Position numbers and translations under genes: made by a program. Shown piece by piece: positions 9,601 to 16,900 of a DNA stretch of 23,361 nucleotides. Each line of letters opens with the position of its first letter. Position 1 is the first letter of the stretch. This stretch comes from a virus: positions 1-23,361 of IMG/VR virus record IMGVR_UViG_3300042991_000019; one strand, given 5' to 3'. The notes under the pieces were generated by a model. It saw nothing but the letters and a program-made list of their open reading frames with translations. It made no database searches and was not told the origin of the DNA.

Positions 9601-10361
9601 AACTTCATTATATTACTACCAAACCGCATTATAGAAGCACCGCCATCTTCACTAGCATCTTTAACAAGCCCAAACTTCTGTGCTAGTTCGCCTAATGACT
9701 TCTGCCCTATACCAGAAGCGTAAGCGAAACGTTCAAGCATATAGATAGACGCACCTAGATTTGTACCACCTAGTGCGAACCCAGCCCCAGCAGCTATATC
9801 TAAGCCAGCGCCTACACGAGTACCCATGGCAAAGTTACCGACTTTGTAACCCATTGTAGATTGTATACGCTTAGCTGCCGCTGCTGCTACTGCTTTCTCC
9901 TGGGCTATTGTTTTTTGTAGTAGTGCAGCTAACGCACGTTCTGCCTGTACAGACTCCCACCTAGCTGCTGCTTGTTTTAATAGTAAGTCTAGCTCTTGCT
10001 GTTCAGCTGCTAGATTTATTTGTGATCTAGCAGCTGATTGCGCTCCAAGAAATGCTCCAGTATCTTTACGAACACCTACCGCCTCAGTACGCTCTTTGTT
10101 AGCGACGGCAGCATATGCCTCCCTACGGGAACGTATTACATGATTAGTACGCTCTACCTGTGCCTCAAGTTCTTTTTCGTACCTAATAGCCGCATCTATT
10201 TCTGCAATGTACTTTGAAGCGTTTGCTATTATTGGAATCGGTTGTTTTGTCTCAGTTATCAACCGCTGCATATAATCATGTGATTCTAGAACAGCAGCTT
10301 TGTACTTATCTATACTAAGTACTAACTCAATAACTTCAGAATATAATGCGTTAGAGGCCAC
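6687..10361 (-). CDS. Tail tape measure protein (TP901 type)
   Basis: This 1224-residue protein is the longest in the window. Residues 1 to about 165 are helical and Ala/Glu/Lys-rich. Residues about 275 to 545 match the TP901-type tape measure core: ELNRELAVMSTLLAPVGT, DALSTGIDASQLEQFGTVAA, DILFNAIDVGKFNVKDLQSN and AAAAGVSIEDMMGALAGLNR. The GLSTSQSVTALNRYITAI and RVAGTEQGRRGAVITTALPG segments follow. Hydrophobic helices lie near 253 to 270 and 588 to 618, and long coiled coils near 930 to 1090. The tail is Pro/Gly-rich. The start is GTG, overlapping the end of the frameshifted chaperone frame. At the usual 1.5 angstroms per residue the tail would be roughly 180 nm, which is an inference. No peptidase or lysozyme insert was recognised. 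Confidence 0.92.
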   Translation of the reverse strand: MASNALYSEVIELVLSIDKYKAAVLESHDYMQRLITETKQPIPIIANASKYIAEIDAAIRYEKELEAQVERTNHVIRSRREAYAAVANKERTEAVGVRKDTGAFLGAQSAARSQINLAAEQQELDLLLKQAAARWESVQAERALAALLQKTIAQEKAVAAAAAKRIQSTMGYKVGNFAMGTRVGAGLDIAAGAGFALGGTNLGASIYMLERFAYASGIGQKSLGELAQKFGLVKDASEDGGASIMRFGSNIMKFIGGAAVVAGVTALAAAGRELNRELAVMSTLLAPVGTGVQQLGYMIDKAGNAAGRLSGAFNISQVEVVKGFYDALSTGIDASQLEQFGTVAATVARGLNTSFASSISILTTLKDAYGASVGDMTRYSDILFNAIDVGKFNVKDLQSNLGRVAVTAAAAGVSIEDMMGALAGLNRAGLSTSQSVTALNRYITAIIKPTDTAKKEMEQLGIQFGAAAFKGRAFAAQIEELRSLTGGDIDVISRVAGTEQGRRGAVITTALPGLMYETRDAINATGSAAEAANRVMNTFGENFGKIFKDIGNSVAQAGSDLLNIFNAIVFGTAKTDKSLISFKTLLDGVLFAINTVIAGVGTVIIVLRGALELLGNILRTVSLTLTGQWDAATAAFDKLTSDVGKRGDQIGNMWSRLANAYTDRILGGAEATNTALNRISDKTEELAKELPSVFTDALVKMLDTVEKKTTTIFAKIANELRNARFEAEKLAFSQTYKRKSTDASEPTATAPNEQEAAILARMQRGRELRVKYPENTWSKSPYADSYKSFMQTQMSAVGALDPEDPDVRKVFDIIQDNRLKRGKADAESLAKTEAEAYKAAYLKHMTEIGFGKEVTTEISVGTKVLGSADLPAFEQLFGMLDKLSEKKIVAVTPEDIAAVKTRIAELIEWYAGEKHKLTAAERTNVENMLRIATEGLEQVTDKHNKEIAVRQKAVTNAYEAEYDAYHKVWQDKMKLYDAEIEKAKTLQKMAEDSAAKMRDYIKELRRQSRNDPVFERRQIQSEIIERVSKFGGITDTTKATDEADKLLELIKQFRQLYESEGHGRRAASMAEEFVIQIEEAQKRNAAKHASEVTDWTTKGVAATTKFNAETADIATRSQLIPMVNEALRLAAKNGIGVNGDLLSEVQIGTIKVDGLQAADVVRVVQKEMKALLNSVLRDLDSGRRPSVGDNNGPVGAPPPSTGGGDDDYTEWSTANSGPATNNTL

Positions 10362-11075
10362 GTGCTGCTCCGATAGTTAGCTGTGCTTGTAATAGCTGTG
10401 AATCTTCTTCTTCACGAATCTGATTATAAGCTATTAGTTTTGACTGCATAGTTTTATCTTGGGCGTAAAACCAGTCTAACGACGCGGAAAGCCGTTCGCA
10501 ACATCTAAATATCTGATAGTCTAAAGTCCTACCATTTGGCAGCTTTGGACGTTCAACTGTTGTACTAGGCTCCCCGACAATCTGTGTGCCACCATCCGAA
10601 TCATCGGGGAGGTCGATTAAAAATCGCCTTTAACCTTGTCTATCTCTTCTTGTGTGAGATTAGATGCAAGTAGTGCTTCTTTAAGAATGACTACAACATC
10701 ACCTTCCGATAGACCTGACTGCTTAACTTCCTCGGCTAGTGCGCGTAAGTCCGCTACAGTAGTAGGCTTATGATCGAATGCGATGTTAGGATCATTCTCA
10801 AGAACACGATACATTATGTAGATGTTTTGTAGCGAGGTACGTTCTTCCATTTCAGCTAAGAACTTAGGATCGCTCCAATCCTCTTTCTCTTCACGCCCAC
10901 TTTTACCCTGTGTTACAAGCTTAGGTACACGTGGACGCGGCCATAACACTTCAAAGTCGCGCTTAACTCCAACAGTAATAGAAGATACAGTTAGTACTAC
11001 TTCCTCTTCTTTATTAGAGCGAGGAATAGTTACTTTACGTGTCTCACGAACAATCGGCTTGCCGTTGAACTTCAT
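10351..11075 (-). CDS. Tail assembly chaperone, -1 frameshifted long form (GT-type)
   Basis: After the TTT codon (10622-10620) of the short form, stepping back one base at 10620 reads TTA ATC GAC and so on, open for 89 codons to a TAA at 10353-10351. The fusion would be 241 residues. The added part reads LIDLPDDSDGGTQIVGEPST, then TLDYQIFRCCERLSASLDWF and YAQDKTMQSKLIAYNQIREE, ending QLTIGAARGL. It is helical and coding-like, has no plausible start with a good ribosome site of its own, and fills the whole gap to the tape measure. It overlaps the tape measure GTG start by 11 bases. A small share of the frameshifted form is required for tail assembly in lambda and many other siphophages. The open frame and junction are seen; actual shifting is inferred. 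Confidence 0.78.
10570..10623 (-). promoter_or_regulatory. Programmed -1 frameshift site: T-run over the stop codon plus downstream stem
   Basis: The minus strand reads GGC GAT TTT TAA in the short-form frame, with five consecutive Ts (10623-10619). Phe-tRNA on TTT can re-pair with TTT one base back, while the A-site stop TAA becomes TTA. Five bases after the TAA, CTCCCCGA (10611-10604) pairs perfectly with TCGGGGAG (10577-10570), giving an 8-bp GC-rich stem with a 26-base loop. The spacing is right for a -1 stimulator. The site is not a classical X XXY YYZ heptamer, since the stop codon itself lies in the slippery A-site. Confidence 0.72.
10617..11075 (-). CDS. Tail assembly chaperone, short form (G-type)
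   Basis: This 152-residue protein is acidic and helical apart from an N-terminal beta part (PIVRETRKVTIPRSNKEEEV, then VVLTVSSITVGVKRDFEVLW). The middle section KFLAEMEERTSLQNIYIMYR is followed by VADLRALAEEVKQSGLSEGD and the final SNLTQEEIDKVKGDF. It lies between the tail tube and the tape measure, where lambda-like phages keep the G/GT chaperones that hold the tape measure during tube polymerisation. The gene ends GAT TTT TAA at a T-run from which a -1 shift opens an 89-codon extension, which is the main support for the role. The ATG follows a TAGGAGA site after the hairpin. It has no obvious sequence motif of its own. Confidence 0.8.
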   Translation of the reverse strand: MKFNGKPIVRETRKVTIPRSNKEEEVVLTVSSITVGVKRDFEVLWPRPRVPKLVTQGKSGREEKEDWSDPKFLAEMEERTSLQNIYIMYRVLENDPNIAFDHKPTTVADLRALAEEVKQSGLSEGDVVVILKEALLASNLTQEEIDKVKGDF

Positions 11076-11098
11076 GGTGGTTTCTCCTAGAAGTTAAA

Positions 11099-11131
11099 CC
11101 TCCACACTACACGGCTAGCATAGTGTGGAGG
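11099..11131 (-). terminator. Inverted repeat after the tail tube gene (possible attenuator)
   Basis: CCTCCACACTA and TAGTGTGGAGG pair perfectly (11 bp) around an 11-base loop, in the 78-base gap between the tail tube stop and the chaperone start. On the minus strand the stem is followed by TTTAACTT, a weak T-tract. It is a good candidate for a partial terminator or a 3'-end stabiliser. The AGGAG site of the next gene lies just downstream and outside the stem. Confidence 0.6.
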
Positions 11132-11153
11132 GTCTATATGTTAAACTACGTGA

Positions 11154-11660
11154 TTAAGCGGTAACGTACGTACGTGTCGGCTCAAATGCTAACGCCTTGC
11201 CTGCTACGCTGATTGTGTCGAACTCTGAGCCTTCCTTGAAGTTTAACGATTCAACGTTAAAGGCAGGGAATACTAGCTGTTCGTAGTCTGTAGTAGAACA
11301 TGGATTTGCGAGCTTGAATATTAGATCAATGCTGTAAGGACCGCAGCTAGGACCACTTGACACCCATGCAGCCGCACCACCCTTCTTAGTGAGTGCGTCA
11401 ACAGGGCTGATACCAGTAGCAGCGCCGCTAGCAAATGACCATTGCTCAAACTTGAACGAGAACTTGATATCAATTTCAACTTCATCACCAGTACGCTTAT
11501 GGTCGATACGACCACGGTTCTTTACGATGAATGTTGGATATGTAATGGTGAAGTCTAAGTCACCGTCCATGATAGGAATGATAAGTGTATTCGGAGTGAC
11601 AGGAGTACCATCACTAAGAATCAACGAACCATGCCGTAAGTTACGAGTAGAAGCAGCCAT
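11154..11660 (-). CDS. Major tail tube protein
   Basis: This 168-residue protein is mostly predicted beta. The start RNLRHGSLILSDGTPVTPNT is typical of phage tube proteins of this type. It continues DGDLDFTITYPTFIVKNRG, RTGDEVEIDIKFSFKFEQW and a C-terminal FNVESLNFKEGSEFDTISVA. The 'rhgsl.l.Dgt.....l.ip...Gdl.~' opening and the lack of a sheath gene nearby suit a non-contractile tail tube. The ATG has an AGGAGA site overlapping the end of the terminator gene. A strong 11-bp inverted repeat follows the stop codon, which fits a highly expressed gene whose message is partly ended or stabilised there. Confidence 0.8.
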   Translation of the reverse strand: MAASTRNLRHGSLILSDGTPVTPNTLIIPIMDGDLDFTITYPTFIVKNRGRIDHKRTGDEVEIDIKFSFKFEQWSFASGAATGISPVDALTKKGGAAAWVSSGPSCGPYSIDLIFKLANPCSTTDYEQLVFPAFNVESLNFKEGSEFDTISVAGKALAFEPTRTYVTA

Positions 11661-11661
11661 G

Positions 11662-12129
11662 TTAAATCTCCTGAGTCGAGTTAATCACACCTTGATTGAG
11701 TAGAACCACAGATAATGTGTGGAGCGGTGGAAGTTGTTGAAGTATGTCTTTAGCAAAGTCCCCTACGCTACGTAGGTCTAATGGGACTATTTTATTCTCT
11801 TTGAACTGTATGCAAGTATTTTTTATCATCACATCCTTTTTATGAAACAACCTACTATACTTATCTGCTAGGTCATAAATAGCTACAAACTTGTTATCAG
11901 AACGTAATGTAGCGTATTTACTAAAGCAAATAATCTGTATGTCTATGTAACGCTCTATTGTATTACGCCTGCATGGGCCATCTATTATAGATAGGATGTC
12001 GAATGATAACCATTCATCTACATCAGCCACAGGTGGGTTAGGTGTACCACGAATGAACACTGGTGTAGTACCAGCTTCGGCTTGTACGTACTGAATCAAT
12101 CCAGTGTATAAGTCTCTTGATAATAGCAT
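11662..12129 (-). CDS. Tail terminator-like protein
   Basis: This 155-residue protein begins with an amphipathic helix (MLLSRDLYTGLIQYVQAEAG). A beta segment DEWLSFDILSIID near residues 38 to 50 comes next, then RYIDIQIICFSKYATLRSD near 60 to 78 and the helix VAIYDLADKYSRLF. The strand order and the 'i.iqi.cfs' core match the lambda gpU/tail terminator type, which caps the finished tube and joins it to the head. Size and position support this, since it lies between the gp10-like gene and the tail tube gene. It has a GAGGAA site and begins at a TAATG overlap. No direct family motif is strong enough to exclude another neck role. Confidence 0.68.
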   Translation of the reverse strand: MLLSRDLYTGLIQYVQAEAGTTPVFIRGTPNPPVADVDEWLSFDILSIIDGPCRRNTIERYIDIQIICFSKYATLRSDNKFVAIYDLADKYSRLFHKKDVMIKNTCIQFKENKIVPLDLRSVGDFAKDILQQLPPLHTLSVVLLNQGVINSTQEI

Positions 12130-12551
12130 TAGTGCTTCCTCATGTTGCGTATGCGCTCCCGCATACGTTGTACTGCTACTTCTACGAAGTTGCTACCTGC
12201 GCCACCTAAGTAATTACGATACTTTAAGTATGGCTCCCACATAGGATTTGTAATAGACCACTGTTTACCATTATCTGACATATACGGTTGCCATCCTGTA
12301 GCACCTTCAAAGTTACCTATCGGTAGCCCGTAACCTGGGTGTGATGGTGTCATCGGTCTACCAGTGGCAGCACCAGCGGCAGCACCAGTGTCTTTAGGAG
12401 TTAAGTTACGAAGATCAGCTATTGCGTCATCTATTACTTGTGCTAATACGGCTTTCAATCCTTGAACATGTTTCTGCTCTGTAGCCATGAGCATGTCACG
12501 AATACGGCTACGTCTTAAACTACTGGATTGCCCTTGGATTATGGCTGGCAT
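12129..12551 (-). CDS. HK97 gp10-like neck/tail completion protein
   Basis: This 140-residue protein fits the HK97 gp10-like family, which sits at the head-tail joint and helps complete or attach the tail. Visible family features are an N-terminal amphipathic helix (HVQGLKAVLAQVIDDAIADL) followed by the hallmark TPKDTGAAAGA near residues 51 to 61. Next come a Gly/Pro-rich loop and ITNPMWEPYLKYRNYLGG near 100 to 117, corresponding to the usual 'v.N...Ya.yle.G' motif. A C-terminal basic helix ends the protein. The length is normal for the family. The start is one base after the previous stop with an AGGA site. The stop shares one base with the next start (TAATG), so translation is coupled with the tail terminator gene. 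Confidence 0.82.
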   Translation of the reverse strand: MPAIIQGQSSSLRRSRIRDMLMATEQKHVQGLKAVLAQVIDDAIADLRNLTPKDTGAAAGAATGRPMTPSHPGYGLPIGNFEGATGWQPYMSDNGKQWSITNPMWEPYLKYRNYLGGAGSNFVEVAVQRMRERIRNMRKH

Positions 12552-12552
12552 T

Positions 12553-13905
12553 TTACACTATCCTGCGCGCTCCAACACGCCAACGTGTTTTAAGTGTACA
12601 TGTATCAACAGCGACAACAGTGTACTTAGTCCCAAGCAAATCAGATTGTATTACGTCACCACTACGTATCTCAACGTCGTCACGCATTGGTAACTCAATG
12701 ATTGTATCCATGGTATAGAAGTCATCATTCTGTACAGACTGCATGAACAAACGTAGCTGTTTGACAGCCCGATTATCACGATCACTTATCTGCCGTATTA
12801 ATGCGACATTGAATGTATAAATCTTGTTCTCTGGTACAGCTTGTCCATTTACCATGTCAATAACTACGTTATCTGTCTTACGTAATAGTTTGACTTGCTG
12901 TGTACCATCAATGGATTCCATGTCAGTTTCCATTGCGTCTACTACTTCCATATCAGTAGTGATATCAGTAGAGAACGCTAAGATTTCTGGCGAGTATGCT
13001 TTAACCACTGATGCCTCGATTCTTTGGTATATATCGTTGTAATCATATACCTTAACGTCTGTGGATTCAAGGAATATATCTGACGGTACTACTATAGCGG
13101 CTACACCGCCTGTAACGTACACGTCTGTAACAAGCAGTACCACCGTGTCATATAGTATATTAGCTACAGCACCGCCAATTACTATAGATGGTGGCAGCCA
13201 AAGTGTAGCGATATCATAAGTGGCAATTCCAGTAGCGCCACCAACGCCAACAGCTTGTGGATTATGTACCGATACCAAGTCAAATGTTGTCGCAGTTACC
13301 ACGTCGGCAACAACAACCGCAGGTGGTGTTACAATATACAGTACTGTAGCTGCCGAAGCTACAATAGCACTTGTTGTAATAGCTACAGGTGGTGTTACAA
13401 CAGACAGTACTGTAGCTGTCGTAGCTGTAGTAATACTTATTGCAACAACTACAGGTGGTGTTACAACAGACAGTACTGTAGCTGCCGAAGCTACAATAGC
13501 ATTTGTTGTAATAGCTACAGGTGGTGTTACAACAGACAGTACTGTAGCTGCCGAAGTTATACTAGCACTTGTTGTAATAGCTACAGGTGGTGTTACAACA
13601 GACAGTACTGTAGCTGCCGAAGCTACAATAGCACTTGTTGTAATAGCTACAGGTGGTGTACTTACAACTACGCTGTCATATAGGGGTGTATATGACGCAC
13701 CACCTGTAACTGTGGTAGTTAGGGATGTTGTAGTTACTGTATCCGCAGTTTGTGTTGTTAGCGCAGCACCAGTAGCTACAACATCTGGAGAAAACACACT
13801 GATAACTGTAGCTGTCACAGCTACAGTTACCCCACTAGCTGTACTTGAAACAGGGCCAAGCCAGTTAGATACCCACTTACCTAACCAAGCTCCTTGCCAT
13901 GCCAT
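12553..13905 (-). CDS. Tandem-repeat protein with possible head-closure C-terminal domain
   Basis: This 450-residue protein has three parts. The N-terminus MAWQGAWLGKWVSNWLGP is a Trp-rich peptide of a kind common at the start of small phage structural proteins. Residues about 84 to 259 are 22-residue repeats starting PPVAITTSAIVASAATVL: five nearly identical copies (84 to 193), then three degenerate ones. The repeats are Val/Thr/Ala-rich and probably form beta strands or a fibrous stalk. Residues about 285 to 450 are non-repetitive and end VIQSDLLGTKYTVVAVDT and then RWRVGARRIV. This resembles the end of head-closure (stopper) proteins, where 'GD.v...g..Y.V..v' is followed by 'w...~rri'. The gene lies immediately before the gp10-like and tail terminator genes, where a head-closure gene is expected. 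It starts one base after the previous stop. Confidence 0.65.
   Translation of the reverse strand: MAWQGAWLGKWVSNWLGPVSSTASGVTVAVTATVISVFSPDVVATGAALTTQTADTVTTTSLTTTVTGGASYTPLYDSVVVSTPPVAITTSAIVASAATVLSVVTPPVAITTSASITSAATVLSVVTPPVAITTNAIVASAATVLSVVTPPVVVAISITTATTATVLSVVTPPVAITTSAIVASAATVLYIVTPPAVVVADVVTATTFDLVSVHNPQAVGVGGATGIATYDIATLWLPPSIVIGGAVANILYDTVVLLVTDVYVTGGVAAIVVPSDIFLESTDVKVYDYNDIYQRIEASVVKAYSPEILAFSTDITTDMEVVDAMETDMESIDGTQQVKLLRKTDNVVIDMVNGQAVPENKIYTFNVALIRQISDRDNRAVKQLRLFMQSVQNDDFYTMDTIIELPMRDDVEIRSGDVIQSDLLGTKYTVVAVDTCTLKTRWRVGARRIV
13327..13656 (-). repeat. Five tandem 66-bp direct repeats inside a coding region
   Basis: The motif AGGTGG (plus strand) recurs at 13321, 13387, 13453, 13519, 13585 and 13651, giving an exact 66-bp period and five full copies. 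Each copy encodes 22 residues beginning PPV. Copies share long identical stretches such as ACAGACAGTACTGTAGCTG, with the third-most-leftward-reading copy the most divergent. Three further degenerate copies can be traced in the protein down to about 13129. Because 66 is a multiple of three, all frames stay open, which explains apparent open frames on the opposite strand. Confidence 0.95.
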
Positions 13906-13906
13906 T

Positions 13907-16900
13907 TTAACTACCCTGTGTTACAGTAGTCCGATTACCGTTTGCATCGACTGTCGCTGACATTTCGTCAGCGTCATCACCAAGTGTGCGGAATACAACA
14001 GTACCACCTGCCCCAGTGTTACCGCTAGACTTAGATATTGTCATAGCGCCTACTTTACGTAGTAACCGCGCCATAGTCCACCCTGGTATAATTTCAGCCG
14101 CCATTACCCATGACTTTATCTGTGCTTCTGATGGCGCTAGACCACCACATACAGTGTAAACCTTGTCAGATGTACTAGTGATACCGTAGCCACCTGTAGA
14201 TGTACTTTTAATCCAAGCAGACGCGTCATCTGTATACAGACGGAATGTGTCGTCAGTGAGTACTAGCTGCATAGAAGATGTATTGTCTAGCTCAAGTGCT
14301 GTAAACCCATCTTGATATATTACTGCGTTACCAGCATCTTGTAACTCCATACGTCCAAAGAAGTCACGTATGCCTACCTCGGTTGTAACAGCGTAATAGA
14401 ACCAAGCTACTAGCTTCCTCTTCTCGTTAGTACCGTCAGGATCGTTAATGTCTACTTCAATTACACCGCTTGCTTGTAGTGTAAACTCTGTTGCAGCAGA
14501 TCCGTCATACCCCAATGACGCGTACGTCGATAACATTACTTGTGCTGCGTACACAATCCACCCGGTACTACCTGCTACAGTATTATATGTATATTGTCTT
14601 GCAGCGGTAGTGCCAGATTGATATGTAAGTCTAATACGAACAACATCGTCTGTAGAGAACTCATCGCCATTGTCGTACGCAAGCGCCCAAGATGTACCAG
14701 TAACAACTTCGTTAGCTATCTCCGTAGCTGTTGTTACGTTGTAAACTTGAATACGACTACCAGCTAATATACTTAGTACAGAAGCTACAGAGTCTTTAGG
14801 TAATGGATACTCTGTAAGATAGCTGGTTGCGTCGGTAACGGCTGCGACGCATATGTTTATAACAGCGTTTGTAGTACTCGCTGTTGTACACCTTACACGT
14901 ACTTTAAGCTTGATACCTGTAGTTGGGGTAATAGCGCCGACATCATACAGATTTGTACCTGTAGCTGTAAGCCAAGTACCACTCCAACCACTTCCAGTAT
15001 CGTACTGGAACTCTATTATATGGTTAGCACTATTTGTACCGTTAAATGTTGGTGCCGCATTCGCTAGTCTAGTTATACCTAACCAGAAGTAGTCCATCTC
15101 CCACGTCGCTTCATCGCCAACAGTCGGTGCTAACAACCGACCCGTAGCAGAAAACTCAGGTGTACCACCTGTTACAACTAGCTTAGTACCACTTAATACT
15201 GTTGGTTCGTTACAAAGTAGAACAAGGTAGCCCCCTGTTGTACTTACAAATGTGTCATAGAATGATGTACCATATACAGCCGTAGCGCCAGTTGTTGGGG
15301 TTGCACTACGTAAACCACGTGCGTTTGTGTCTAGCGCATTCAATATCAGCCCTGTGTCTGCGCCGTCCCCCCAAACATCTACAAGTGTCATACGTACATC
15401 AGAGTTAGTATTTGCAGCTGCACCACTTCTAGCGTTACTACAGTAGCATCTACGTGCCACGGTCCCACTTGAGTTACCAGTCGTAGCTATAATACCAGCA
15501 CACGCATCGGCGCTGCCACAGTCATATGGTGCTGCCTTTGTAGCAATGCCTTGTACAAGTGTATTGTAGCTAGCATCTATAGTAACAATAGCGTTATATG
15601 GGTGTATGTTAGCAATACTTGCATAGTTACCACCGTAACCGTATACTGATATGTTAGTAGATGCGGCACTTATGTTGATTGCGCTAGTAGCTAATGTGGA
15701 AGATGTAGTAATGTTCTCGATACTATGTGCGAATACCATGTCTGTTATTGTAATGTTTGTACAAGACAGAACTCTAAGTGCCGCACCTATTATAACTACA
15801 TCTGTTAACTCAGAGTTAGTTACACGTGTAAGTGTTATGACCCCTGTGTAATTAGCACCACGTGTTAGCACCGTGGGGGTATTATCACCGAACGCCATGT
15901 ATTTACCACCACTGATTGTAACAGCATCACAGTCCGTGATAGCAATACCTGTTGCGCCAGCCTCTATCTCATAACTAAGTCCAGTACAATCCGTCATTGT
16001 TACGCCAGAGAAACACGATGCTACGATAAATGCTACGGCATTTACAGCGTCATTTACACCTACGGTGCATCGTGTAAGTAACACCTCTGTAGCACACTCA
16101 GATATATATATTTGATCTAATGCGTACACGTCCGTCAATTCTGCACTATATGCCTGCGCCAAATATATGTATCCGTTTACAGATACTTTACTAAACTTTA
16201 TAGCACCTGCTGCGAAAGTACTCCAGTCTATACGTGTTGCTAGTGCCGTATTACGAGTATTAGCAGTCCAGTCAGCGGATGTACTGCTACTTATATGTAT
16301 GTTTGGTACACGTAATCTAGCACCTGCCGGTAATGTTTTACCAAACGTAATACCAGTACGTATGCCGAACACACACGTACCATCAGCATTGTTCTTAAAC
16401 ACCTTACCACGAGCATCTGTAGCGGCACGGTTTGTTTGTGTAGAGCGTGTACCACCAGCGGCTGGCCATGTCTCCCAAACATTTGTACCACTACCAGTTT
16501 CTACGTCAATAGCTGGGCATCTGTCTGCAACGTAAAATTGGAATGTTTCATCGTCAGTCCCTGCGGCTGTACCTAAGTAAAACCAATCACCTTCAATCTC
16601 ATGCTCTCCTAGACGTGGGACCGTTATACCCTCGGCTTCGCCATGTACTAAGTGTAACCAACCACGTTGACCACCAGTTGTGCTATTTACTGTTATTGTT
16701 GCACTACCTGGAAGTGTCACAACATCATTATCAACAAATGCTGCTGACACACTCCTAAACTTTACGAAACCTGACGATGGCATAGCTGATGCAGCAGCAG
16801 TTGGTGCAACACCTAGGGCTGTCCACACACCTAGAAACTCACCAGTAGCTCCACTTACACTAGTACAATCGGCTACATCAACAGTCCCTAATGACGGTAC

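Noticed and set aside
10362-10616. Apparent intergenic gap that could hold a promoter
   Set aside because: The stretch is a continuous coding-like frame reached by -1 frameshifting from the chaperone gene, which explains it fully.
13220-13960. Long plus-strand open frames (246 and 142 residues) opposite the repeat region
   Set aside because: They mirror the 66-bp repeats, whose length is a multiple of three, so all frames stay open. They show repeat-like low-complexity products and no ribosome site.
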